Below, one piece after another: positions 1 to 11,000 of a stretch of DNA of 64,000 nt. The stretch lies in the NCBI GenBank assembly GCA_951799445.1, contig OX637287.1:1922001-1986000 (forward strand), in the 5' to 3' direction. The position numbers and the translations under genes were made by a program. A model generated the notes under the pieces. That model searched no databases and had not been told where the DNA came from. It saw nothing but the letters and a program-made list of their open reading frames with translations. The first letter of the stretch is position 1, and the number at the start of each line of letters is the position of its first letter. The DNA is from Pseudisothecium myosuroides. Lineage: Eukaryota > Streptophyta > Bryopsida > Hypnales > Lembophyllaceae.

Positions 1-966
1 AGCCTAGGTTCTTTAGTAGGTATAAGAGATTAAGAAAAGACCTAGCTTTGACTTCATTCCGATTTTGTATGCTCCCGGTACGCAAGTCAACTCCACCGTA
101 AACTTCAATTTCGCCAATTTTTGGGGGATCTCGCCGGTTCGGGCACTTCTGGCTATCGGAATGTCTTGAAACTTGGTGGGGCATCTTATTAGCATAAAAG
201 AAGATAATCTAATTTTTAGTGAGATTTTACCGCAACCTGGGTAATTTCTAGGAATTTTCCATCGTAGATTTTGGCGGTTGACCGTCCGAAAGGGCATCTT
301 CTGCAAGTTAGAAAATTCCGAAACTTTTTATGGAATCTCTCATGGAATTCCACAAAGGATGTGCAAGCTCATATTTTTACTTTGCACAAAGGTCAGAGGA
401 CAATCAAATTCTGTCTTCTCCTTTTAATTTCGGCAACTAGGGAATCTTTCACATACAAGGGAATCTTGGCAAGCCGATTTCGCCATTGAGTCCTAAATGT
501 GATTTCCCCCCTAGAACACCGTACTCCACCCGTAGATTCCACTTACGGGCCAATCTTGAGTTTGTAACTCCTGTAGGCCAACAATTGGGGTTTCCGCTAT
601 TTCTTCGATGCTATGGGGAAAGTGAAACCTATCTCTGGGAATGGACTTAGGACCTCAATGGTATTCCCTCGGACCAATTTTAGCCATAAGATGTCACATG
701 TACCGTAGGTTTGGACTGCTTTGGTTAAGTTAACCCTTGATTCTACTTTTTACTGATATTTCCACATTTTAACCTATGTACAAGTGGAAATGGGATTTAT
801 TTGGAGAGAAACAACCTAAAAGGGGCCAAATGCTATATTGGTACGTGACATACCTATTTTGGTTTTACACTCTTTTTTGGGCTTTTGTATATAAAATTAT
901 ACTTATATTTGCAAAAATTGAAAAAAAGAAAACTGTGAGTCCCCAGTGACGAATTGGGGGCTCACA
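1..966 (-). mobile_element. Reverse-oriented, truncated copy of the A/B LTR-like repeat
   Basis: On the minus strand this stretch starts TGTGAGCCCCCAATTCGTCA at 966, matching the start of the forward copy at 1430 and of the copy at 41314. Conceptual translations around 13-306 (minus), 2085-2414 (plus) and 42550-42830 (plus) share the same peptide signature (YPGxxKISLKIR), so the homology extends at least several hundred bases. The copy runs off the window's left edge. With the 1430 copy it makes a divergent, head-to-head pair. No open frame here looks like a real gene. The LTR assignment is inferred from the TG start and the promoter-like TATA box in the sister copies. Confidence 0.6.
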
Positions 967-1429
967 GAGGCCAACAGGAGGCGTTCAGTGAGGAGGTTGA
1001 GGGGAGTCGGTTTGTCATAGCACCTGACTTGCGATCTATGAATGTCAAAGGTAGAGGATCCCGCTCGCATTCGCTGAATACCCCGGGGCGTACTGCTGAC
1101 GACCCGTTGGCTTACTTGGATGCAATTTGGACCTCGCAAGGCCACTGCTCGAACAATGGCCATTATTGAACAGCTATTGTGTACCCCCCCCAAACGTCTC
1201 TGAGGAGTATGCTCGGCCGAATCCTCAAGCCCAAAGGCAGCCTCACCAGAATGGAGGATCATCAGTGGATCGGGACAATTGCGTAGGTGGCGATGCATCC
1301 CATACTTTGGATGACCAAGCGAATCGAGATGAAATTACACATATTGTGAACCCAGCTGTTATTATAACAGGTGAAATTCCAATACACTCTCGAGTAAGGG
1401 TGAAGTTAATTTGTATAGAATGGGGGAGA
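967..1429. other. 463-bp spacer between divergent LTR-like copies
   Basis: This GC-richer segment does not belong to the flanking repeats. Overlapping short open frames exist on both strands (for example 903-1298 minus and 1127-1513 plus), but none was recognised as a protein family and each runs into the flanking repeat. It could be old host DNA or the remaining 5' part of the piggyBac element whose transposase lies at 5765. I could not decide between these. Confidence 0.35.
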
Positions 1430-2697
1430 TGTGAGCTCCCAATTTGTCACTTGGGACTCATAGTCTTCTTTTTTCTTAGATTGTGCAATTTAAGTCATAA
1501 TTATACACCATAAGCCCTAAAAAGAGTGTAAAACCAGAATGGACATGTTATATACCAATATGCCCTTTGGTCCTAAATAGCCTTTTCTCTTTAGAATAGT
1601 CCTAAAACCCACTTGTAAATAGGTTGAAGCCATAGAAGTAGTGGGAACTAGAAGGTTTGAGGGTTTTTACCCAAAATAGCCTAAAATCACTATGCAAGTG
1701 ACCAAGCTGGGCTAAATTGGTCTGAGGGAAGTCTAGGGAAATTCTTAGGTAGATTCCCCAAAAGAGGTTTCAGTTTTCCCATCCCATCGACGAATAGTAG
1801 AAACCCCTATTGTTAGCTTGTAGGTGTCACTTTCGCAAGACAGGCCAGTGGAGGAATCTACGGTCACCGGATTGTGATCTTGGTTCTAAACCATACCAGG
1901 AAGTCATAAGCGAAATCCATTTGCCAAGATTCCCCCGTATGCGGAAGATTCCCTGATTGCCGGTAAACCAACGGAGGTATCTTTTTGCCCTCCGTACCAA
2001 AACATGCAAGATCAAGATGTGACCTTGCAAATCTCTTGGGAAACCCCATGAGAGGTTCTCCAAGAAGTTTCGGAATTTTCTGGATTGAAGAAATACTCCT
2101 TCCGGACGGTCAACCGCCTAAAACCACGATGGGAAATTCACAATAATTACCCAGGTAGCGGTAAAATCTCACTAAAAATTAGGATAGTTTCTTTTATGCT
2201 AATAATGCGCCCCGACGAGTTTCATGGTGTTTCGATAGCGGGAGACAGCCGAATCACCGACATTCCTTCGGATTATCCACGTGGCGGGATTTACGTGGAG
2301 TTGACCGGCATCCCGGGAGCACACGAAGTCGGAACGAAGTCAACGAAGGGTCTTTCCTTACTCCCTAAGACCTCCCAGACCACCCTGGCTAGTCACCTTT
2401 GTCAGAAAAGGTAACCTCCAAAAAGTAGATTTTTACCTCTTTTACTGACTCTAGTTGGCGATAGTTTACGGTGGGATTTTGGCGTTGGAATAGGGGGTAA
2501 GGGGACCCTAGGACTAAAAATGGCCTTCTGAAGCCAATGGCGCAATTGGTTTTCGATTTGGAGTTAATCTCCAATAGTTAGAGTGTTGGACCAGCGTAAA
2601 ATCCAAACTACGTGAAAATCCTAGAAGATAAGGATGAAAATCCAAGTTGATAGGGTTACCTAGGTTAAAAGAGGGGAGGTGAGGGCCTTGGGAAACC

Positions 2698-2704
2698 TAT
2701 AAAA
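2698..2704 (+). promoter_or_regulatory. TATA box of LTR-like copy A
   Basis: TATAAAA lies in the context CCTATAAAAGGGCCC. Copy B has CCTATATAAGGGCCC at the equivalent place (43189), followed in both by a pyrimidine-rich, probable initiator stretch. Conservation between two otherwise diverged copies supports a real RNA polymerase II core promoter. Confidence 0.6.
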
Positions 2705-3279
2705 GGGCCCTCATTTCTCTCCAAAACCACCCCCATTCATGTTTTGGGTCCGTGGGTCCAACTTATGTTGGATTTTTTGGCTATTTTAGCCAAAGGCACT
2801 TCCACGGTGTTTTGAGCACGTGGTGCTCCGTTGTTGTTCTATTTTCAGCTTTTGAAGGTTTTGGGGGTCCTTCTTTCTTTGTGTCTATGAGTTTTGAGTA
2901 GTCTTGGGTGTTATTTGATTTATTTTTTAGTCACTTTGGTCACTAACTTGTCAGTTGAAGCACCTTGCTTGAGCACTAACTCGCTTGGGAGCTCCTTGAG
3001 TTTTGTCCTGATCCTAAAGCTCCCCCCGAAGCGCCTTGGCTTTGCCGCCCACTGAGGGGTCTTTAGTGTTTAAGGATTGTGTTTTTCTTAACCCACGTGT
3101 CCGTATTAACCTCCGAGTGCTTCTCTTTTAGTGGGAGACCTCTTTTGCTCTCTTTAAGGACCCGTGGTGTGTGGTCCTTCCCCCCGTACGGTGGAGTTGT
3201 GGGCCCCCCTAGGGTCGTTACGTACTAACGGTCTGGGTCCTTCTTTGAAGTTGGTTGTTGACGTGTGGCTTCCTCCTTA

Positions 3280-3420
3280 GACGGCGAAGCTTTGATTCCA
3301 CTGGTACCTAAGTCTTAGAGGAAGTGTTAAAAAATCGGTTAGACGGCGAAGCTTTGAACTACTTTGTGTTCTCAAAGTCTTAGAGTTGGTGTTAAAACCA
3401 ACTCGACGGCGAAGCTTTGA
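3280..3420 (+). repeat. About 62-bp tandem units with HindIII-containing core
   Basis: GACGGCGAAGCTTTGA occurs at 3280, 3342 and 3405, a spacing of 62-63 bp. The intervening sequence also repeats loosely (AAGTCTTAGAG and GTGTTAAAA words). The same core array occurs in copy B. It lies in the presumed transcribed leader, downstream of the TATA box. Confidence 0.75.
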
Positions 3421-3589
3421 CCTCCCCCGAAAGTTACGTACAAGGTTTAGTTTCCCAAACCTCTTGGAACTAATTCAAGGTTTAGCCTCCAAAATCCCCC
3501 TACAGGCTTAGATTGAGTCACTTTTTAATCCAGTTTAACTTTGCCTTGTGGGGAGCCCGGCTAGTACGCATGGGCCCTCCCTAAAATCC

Positions 3590-3840
3590 CAGCCAGCCAA
3601 GGCCCAACCAGCCAAGCCCCAGCCGGTCAAGCCCCAGCCGACCAGGCTCCAGCAGCAGCCGGGCCACCGCAGTAGCTGGGCCACCGCAGCCCCGAGTACC
3701 GCAGCAGCCGGGCCACCGCAGCGCCGGACCACCGCAGCAGCCGGGTACCGCAGCAGCCAGCCACCGCAGCAGCCGGGTACCGCAGCCGGGTACCGCAGCG
3801 GCCAGCCACCGCAGCGCCAGGCTCCGCAGCAGCCAGGCCG
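3590..3840 (+). repeat. CAG/CCG-rich minisatellite
   Basis: Short degenerate units built from CAGCAGCCGG, GGCCACCG and GGTACCG repeat for about 250 bp. All reading frames are open and give low-complexity P/Q/A- or G/L/A-rich translations, so the ORFs here are composition artefacts. Copy B carries a related CAGCAGCTGTACC array at the equivalent position, about 44205-44345. Confidence 0.75.
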
Positions 3841-4557
3841 TGGCCAAATTTTGGTCTTCTTGTTCTTTCCTTTTTTTTGTCCGTTTTTTTTGGCAATCTA
3901 GGCTCTAGGGAAGGAGGAAAAGAAAACTACAAGTGACAGGAAATAGGGAGTCAAGGCCAGAATCGGAATAGCAGAAGTAGAAATTAGCATAGAAGAAATA
4001 GAAATTAGCCTAGTAGAAGTAGAAATTAGCCAAGTAGAAGAATGGAAGCAAAATAGTAGAGGTAAGGGTTGGCCAAACGGACGTGTAAGCTAAGATCTTG
4101 TAGGGTTAGGGAAGAACTCGTGTTAAAGCACCAAGTAACCTGCAAACTCACACAATCACTCCACGCACAACTCACCCAAGTTCTCCACACACCATAACCA
4201 AAAACCTTGAGCATTACGAACAAGGAGGAAGATGAAATAGGAGAGAAGCATGCTAGTGGATGGATTAGGGGAAATCTCAACTAACAAATTTGGGCCATTG
4301 GGAGAGTAAGCGTAAGGGTAAAAAAGAGCGTGCCGTGGCGTAAGAGAAAGGTCAACCGCGTAACCACTTGGGAAGACCAAGGTGTAAGAGGTGTAAGAAC
4401 GAAGTCAACATGTAAGAACTTTGGAAGACAAGTTGGTTGGTGAAAGAAGGGGTGGAAAGAAAGAGAAGAAAGAAATCCCACCACATCTACCACTTGTTCT
4501 CAAATCTTCCCCGATTCAAGAATCACTCAAGGAGCCAAGAGTCCAAGCGGAAGGGAC

Positions 4558-4608
4558 ATGGCCGAGGGGGGGAACCTCGACCGGTTGATCCAAGACCTCC
4601 AAAATGAG
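4558..4608 (+). other. Short ATG-bearing leader exon with splice donor, copy A
   Basis: An ATG opens 17 codons (MAEGGNLDRLIQDLQNE) and is followed directly by GAG|GTGGGC. Copy B at 45225 has a different 21-codon peptide but the same arrangement, ending GAG|GTGAGT. A conserved position with ATG plus donor, and no conserved peptide, suggests a spliced translation-start exon inside the repeat. The acceptor it normally uses was not identified. One candidate is the pyrimidine-rich tract ending in AG near 5657. Confidence 0.4.
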
Positions 4609-5709
4609 GTGGGCCCCTAAAAACCCCATTCTTCCACGTTTAATTTTGTTTTATCAAGATAATTAGAAGGAGGCCGAGAGTTAGGGTAGGCAAGAAGCAA
4701 AGTCAGGTTAGAATTAGCTCTAAAATCTTATAGTAGAGGGCTAGGGGTTTCCAAAAACCTAAAACACGTCCAGATCCGAGCTAAAACGAAGGAGTTATGA
4801 GTGGATGAAGTTAGGGAGTCATGTTGGATGAAACCTAACAAATTTCATCCAAGAGGAACAAAAAAGCTAACATAAAAAGAGGGATTAATTAGGAACATAA
4901 GGTCAAATTAGAAGTTAGTTTTGGAATTAGGGCTAGCCGTAATTAGCGGATGAAGTTTGAAGGACCGATTAGCAGTCAAACTTCATCCATGGATAACTTT
5001 TGATAGGAACATCCAAACCTAATGTAATTAGTCAAAGTAGAAGGCTAAAATTAGGATCTCTTCGGAACAAGTTTTAAGTTTCTAAGATTAGTACATTAGT
5101 AACCACACTTAGGATCCTTAAGTAAGATTAGAAGGCGGATTAGGGACGTTTAAGATTAAGATTAGGCTAAGTATAGATTTAGAACATTTTAGGACAAGTT
5201 TAGGGTAACCCAAAACTAAACCCAGCTTAAGGAAATACCTAAATCCCAAGCAGTTAAGAAGGGATGAAGTTTGGAACAAGTAATGGATGAACCCTAGAAG
5301 ATTTCATCCATTTGAGTCAAGACTTGGTAATTAGGTTAACATTAGGGGGTCAGGCCCATAGCCCAAATCCCAAGTCAAATCGAAATCCGGAGTCCATAGA
5401 AAAGCATGGATGAATTTTGAGGGACCGAGTAGCGGTCAAACTTCATCCGTCCATAACTCTCTCTAGGAGAGTCCAAATCAAACAAGCTTTACACTTTTAG
5501 AGATGGCATGAGGTACTCTTTCATTTAGGATAGATAAGCCTAGACTAAGATCAACTCTTCTCCTAAACCACCAAGCCCTCTTAGGCTTTGATTCAACCTT
5601 AGCAATTATAGCAATTCCAATTAGGGTTTTGTTTTGTTTCTTCATTACCCAAAATTAGCAAGTCTTAGGAGTTTAGAAAAAGATCCATTGCTTGGAAGGC
5701 ACAATGGAT

Positions 5710-5724
5710 TGGCGCTAGACACCC
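5710..5724 (+). promoter_or_regulatory. Possible primer-binding site
   Basis: TGGCGCTAGACACCC begins with the TGG expected for a sequence complementary to a tRNA 3' CCA end and lies 6 nt after a CA dinucleotide that could close the LTR. TGGCGC-starting primer sites are typical of several plant Ty3/gypsy lineages. The equivalent region of copy B (near 46660) reads TGACGCCAACTACCC and is a poorer match, so this remains tentative. Confidence 0.3.
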
Positions 5725-5764
5725 ATAGATCGAGTCCGAACGGTTAATTACCGAGAGCCTGGTT

Positions 5765-7966
5765 GTGCTCGCTTCTTTACCAAGGGTGGATAAACAAGCG
5801 CTCACAGGGGAATGTCTACCAAATCCATGCCCATATGCTGTTGGGGTTGTTATTGAAAGTCGTAGAGATATTGAGGATGTTGTAAGAGAATATGTGGCCA
5901 ATTTTGGGGATTACCTGGGAGTCCAAACGGTTGATGCTGCCGACTGCAAGGCTGTCTTGGCGGAGGCCGAAGTAGCTGAGCTGCTGCCATGGATACCAAT
6001 CCCAATTCCACCTGCGGACAATGGCAATGTATCCGGTAGGGGTCGGGGTCGGGGTCAAGGTCGAGGGAGGGGCGGGAGGGGTCGTCAAGACGGTGCCAGT
6101 GACAGGCAAGAACCACCGCAGGTATCGCACGATCTGGAGCATGAAGGGATCGCAGACCCACTTGCTCATGGTGTCGAAGCTGCGGGACGAGGTCGAGGTC
6201 AGGGTTCTCGAGGTCGAGGCAGGAGAGGGGGCCGCTCTGAAGATACTATATCGACAACTATTCTGGAACCCATCCACCCGGGAGACCTCGATGATGACTC
6301 GGAATGGACTGGGGGCAGTGAAACGGATCATACGGATGGAAGTGTGGACTCTAACTTTGACCCGGATTGGGAGCTAGATGACTTGGCAGCTTTAGGAATC
6401 AATGCCATCGGGCCAATGCCAGAAATAGAGTCCTTTGACTCTAAATATGCAGAAAGGCATTGGCATGCAAAGTCATGGAAGATGAAGAGTAGGCAAGCCT
6501 TCATTGGCCCGCCCCCGGGCATGAAGAACATGCCCGCCCATATTGAGGAACCAATTTATTTCTTTGAACTGTTTTGGACTGAAGCTGTGTGGACAAAAAT
6601 GCTACTAGAGAGCAATGCGTATGCTCGATGGGTGAATCCAGACACTGGGAAGCAGAAGGGTGGCGTAGGCGGTGGAAGGCCAATCACTGGGGCTGAGCAT
6701 CGTCGCTTCATTGGGATCTGCTGTCTCATGGGTGTGAAAGACCAACCTGAGATCCGAGACTATTGAAAGAACAAAACTTCTCCTCTACATTCTCCAGAAG
6801 TCTCATTATCCCTGACCCGGGACCGCTTTGAGCATATCTTGCGGTGTTTGCATTTGACCAGCAACGCAACTTATGTCCGCAAAAAGTCAGATCCATTATT
6901 TGATCCAATTGGGAAGACAAGATGGCTCTTGGAGACGCTGGCAGATAACTTTCGGAAGCATCTCAATCCTGGTCCATATGTTTGCGTGGACGAATCTATG
7001 GTGGCATACAACGGCCGTTATTGCGGCTTCAAGCAATATATGCCCGCCAAACCGGTGAAGCATGGAATCAAGTTGTGGGCTTTATATTGCTCAAAGACGA
7101 AGTATGTTCTAAAGCTGGAAGTCTACGTGGGTGCTGGTGGTGAAGAGCCACCAGAGGCGGGCGAGTTTAGCTTGGGTTCGGGATATGCTGTTGTTTCAAG
7201 GTTGGCAGAAGGTTTGGACCAACAGTTCTATACTGTAGCCTGCGAAAACTACTTCACATCCCCTGCCTTGTTCGAATCACTTTATCATAGAGGCATATAT
7301 GCCATGGGGACCGTGAGAGGTTACCGGAAAGGGTATCCCAATTCTTTGAGGATGGGCGACAAAGAGGTTAGAGGAACTTTGCACATTCGTATGCACCGTG
7401 ATTTGTGCATGTCTGCAGTGTTTTGGAGCGATTGCAAGGGTGTACTGTTCTTGTCCACTGCCGCAGATCCTTACTCCAAGAATTGTTCAGTTACTCGGCA
7501 TGTTCGTGCTGGAGAGGAGTTGATCTTGCCGTGCTCCCCCCAGCAGTTGACGTATTCCAAGAACATGCGAGGCGTAGACGTCCAGAATCAGCTGCGAGGT
7601 TCATACACAGTTGGCATTCCAACCAAAAAATGGTGGTACCGGCTGTTTTTCTTCAGCCTTGACACTGCACTTACAAATTCATATATATTGTATAAGATGT
7701 GGTGTGTACAGCATGGAGCGACTTCCATAAGCCATAAAGACTTTCAACTTCATATAGTGGTGTCCTTGATGGACTCGGAAGGTCAAGACCCTCCCCCTCT
7801 GCCAAACCGGATTCACCGACGCCAGCCCCACTTACCTGTGCGAGCTCCAGGGCGGATGAAGTGCGTTGAGTGCTCCCGAAGGGCAACATATATTTGCCCA
7901 CGTCATGGCAATGTCCGGTTGCATCTCGGCGCCTGTTGGATCCTATTTCATAATAAGCACAAATGA
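5765..7966 (+). pseudogene. piggyBac-type transposase, one in-frame stop
   Basis: One frame runs 734 codons, broken once by a TGA at 6764-6766 where the family has Trp (RDY-stop-KNK; compare RDYW in relatives). In order it has an RG-rich tract around residues 86-150, an acidic linker, the DDE_Tnp_1_7 core (ERHW..., VDESMVAY, KPVKHGIKLW), the SYILYK helix region and a C-terminal Cys/His finger (CVECSRRATYICPRHG). The first catalytic Asp is present (about residue 409, VDES). The second position reads CENYF (Glu for the usual Asp, about 494). The third is GVDVQNQ (Asp about 605 kept, the following conserved Asp changed to Asn). The normal role is cut-and-paste transposition at TTAA. Stop and active-site changes suggest a dead copy. 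The ATG at 5765 is simply the first in frame, and the true N-terminus may lie upstream beyond the inserted LTR copy. Confidence 0.9.
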
Positions 7967-8046
7967 CATTTTCTTGTGATTGTGCAGAGTGGATGCAATT
8001 TGCGGTACTTCTCGGGTTTAGTCTGCAAATCAATCAATGGAGGTGA

Positions 8047-11000
8047 TGTGGGAGCACAAAATGTAAGGATAAAGTTAGTTAGTTAGAAATATGAAAAAAA
8101 AAGAGAGAATTGGTAAAATTTTTGGCTTTTTATAAGGCTGAAATACGAGTTTTACCAAAATTAAGATATATCTGTGTTAGAATATCTCTAAACAGATAAT
8201 ATGGTTAAGAAAGAGAATTAGAGTTTCCCAATTAAATCAGGAAACCGGAATCGGATCCAGTTCAGGGTATCAATCCGGTAGTTACCCAAGTACCGGGCCG
8301 GGCGTGAACATATGCAGGAGGATACCGGGAGCCGACAGGAAGCCGTTAGGGCAATCCTGAGATCCAACGGCTCTACCGGAAGTTAGGGAGAGTCGTTTAA
8401 ACGGTCACAGTCTTCTGGGATTGCGGCGGAAACGGTAACCCTAAAACGGCTGGAAACGGATAGTTTGGAAGAAACCCAGGAAGAGGAAAACTTCCGTCTT
8501 CATTCTTCATTCTGAATTGAGGAAACATCCTTGGAGTTCTCAGAGCGGTGATTTGCAGATCAGATCGTGAAGAAGGAGGGTTCCTAGTTTCCGGATCCGG
8601 ATAGCATAGTACCGGAGTTTGTGAGAAAGGATCTGTAGTTTCCTGTATTGGAGGGCTTGTGTGAGAATTGTGCGTGGCAGGGTAAGGAGAAATATTTGAG
8701 TGCAATGGTGAAGGGTGAGGGTAGTGAGGCTGTCGTCTTCAAAACTAAGACTATCCACCCGGTCATCCCGGAGGATGAAAATCACCGAAAGCAGTTGGAG
8801 GAGGATTTGGGTCAAATCGGATGCCTCGGATTCCTACGGCAACCATGGGGCCTGAAGGACGAGGAGATGATTCGGGAGCTAACAAAGGACCAGTCCAACG
8901 AGTGGGACAAGACGCACCGAGCGCTGCCAAGGAAATGGACCCTCGAGACATGGAGAGCAGTTTATGACTTTCCTCGTGAAGGAGACGGGATGGCCTCCCG
9001 GACACACAAATTTGTGGAGGGTAAGTTTTCTGACACTCCCCACAAGAAGGATGGTTACCTCGTGGCGGACTGCAAGAATGCTAGGGAGAAGAGATTGTTA
9101 GAGTTCATAGTTCCGATAGTGTATTCGGAACGCCCATCCCGAATCACAGTGACTTGGGCAAACACGATCTTCGGTGCCCTGAGCGGAGAGAGGAAGGTAT
9201 TCTGGGGAGAGATAGTGAAAGATTTAGTGGGAAAGATGGTCTCTACCCTAGGTAACACTAAGGCCACGGCAATTGGCCCCTTCCTCTTCCACCTCTATGA
9301 TTATCTAGGGACACTTAGAGGTCATGAGAGAACCACCTATAAGGCTGCAGCCGCCATCCAGAAGTTTAACATCGTTCTTCCTAAGAAACAGGAGGAAGAA
9401 GTAGAAGAGGAATCAGAGGGAGGATCTTCAGAAAAGAAGGAGGAATCCTCAGAGAGAGCCAGAGAGGTCTTCCCCCAGCAACAGAAACCTAGGGGTAAAC
9501 AAAGGGGATCTGAGGAACCGGAAAGTTTACAGGATAAAACCCTTGGGAGGATCATTAAGGATCTCGAGAGGATTCGTGAGGAGCTGAGTACCGAGAGAGG
9601 AGCAGTCCAGGATGTATGCGGACTGTTTGGTGGGATCGAGGTAGCTGAGCTTGCGAAGAAGGTAGAGGGTTTACTTCGGGATAAAGAATCCCGTAAGTGG
9701 GAAACTCGGGTTAGGGAGTTGACTGAGAGGAATGAGGAACTGATCCGGAAGTTAGAGAAAAGTGAGGCAGGAAGTAAGGAGGTCAGGAAACTTTCCTCTG
9801 AGGCTGAGGACACACTTCGCAAAGTCCGAAGCTTTGTATCTTACTTAGGTAGTGTGATCAACAAAGCTAAGTTGTTTGACGAAGGAATCCTGAAAGAAGG
9901 ATCTGAAGCGGCCGTGAAGACAGTGTTGGTACTGGCGGAGTATTCAACATCAATGGAGAAGATGATGTACGAGGTCCGGGACGTTCTTCAACAATCGGGG
10001 TTCTATCAAGACTCGAAGAAAGCACCCATGTCCCCACCTGTCATACCAAAGCCAAAGGACAAGCCAAAGGAGGAGAAGACACCTGGGAAGGGAGCCTCCA
10101 AGCTGAAGCCGGAGGAAGGGGAAGGATCAGTACGTGCATCCGGATCCAAGGAGAAGAGGAAGTCCGGATCCGACCTCGGGACACCCCAGAGTAAAGATCC
10201 AAAGCAGTCTCCGAATGTTCCCAAATCAACAAAGAAGAAGAAAACAAGTAAGCGTGCCAGAGAGGTATCTCCCGTGAGTTACCACTCGGAAGAGGAAGAG
10301 TCACCAAGTACGTCGAAGAAGGATGATAGCCCGACGGGATCCGGATCCCAGCCGATAGCGATTCCAGATTCTGAATCCGAGGACGATTCAGACTTGGAGA
10401 CGATTTCTCCTTCCCATCTCAAGGGAAAGACACAGACACCATTGAAGGGGATGCCAACGAAGGGCACGACATCAAAGGGGGTCAAGCCATCTCCAATCCG
10501 GAAACAGCCACCCCGGAAAGGAGTAAGCAAAGAGGAACCTACCCCGAAGAAGGCCAAGAAGTAGTTAGGAAATTCCTTGAGTTAATCCTTGCATGGTTAA
10601 ATTCAAGTTTTTAGTAGCAAAGAAGCAGTTAGTTAGCTGCATCTTAGGAGGATGCACCTGGACTGTACTTTCCGGGTTTTTAGGATCTGAGATCCACATT
10701 TTGCAGATCGGCTGATAGGAAGTCAACTCAGATGGATAAGGAATGACGCGTGTCATTCTTTGGTCCTTTATTTTGGATTGCTAGGGACCTTTAGGGTTTC
10801 CCTTGGGTTGTTATTTAGGGGTTGGAAGTTAGTTTCAACTCCGGGCGTTTTCATATTCTTGTTTTCCCATTCAATTTCTGCAAAGAAAGCTTGAAGTTCA
10901 ACTCCATGAGTACTGGTCTGAAAAGTCTTGGTCTTGTGTTGAGGGGTTAGGCAGTGTTTTTATCATTGCAAGTTCAGGTAGTTTGATGGTGAAGCTTTGA

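Larger units (their letters stand above)
1430..5703 (+). mobile_element. Long LTR-like repeat, copy A (about 4.3 kb)
   Basis: The repeat begins TGTGAGCTCCCAATTTGTCA and can be followed colinearly with copy B at 41314. The shared landmarks, in order, are: the terminal motif, the KISLKIR-type segment near 2150, a TATA box at 2698, a leader with tandem GACGGCGAAGCTTTGA units, a CAG-rich minisatellite, a short ATG exon with a splice donor, and a long AT- and purine-rich intron-like tract of degenerate TTAGG/AAGTTAGA words. The proposed right end at the CA of 5702-5703 is inferred from a following primer-binding-like TGGCGCTAGA. No reverse transcriptase or integrase was seen, and the expected 5-bp target duplication (GGAGA at 1425) was not found at the right end. 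It is probably a solo or truncated retroelement end. Confidence 0.5.

Noticed and set aside
3535..3901. Several overlapping ORFs on both strands in the CAG/CCG-rich region.
   Set aside because: All frames are open because the array lacks stop words; the translations are low-complexity.
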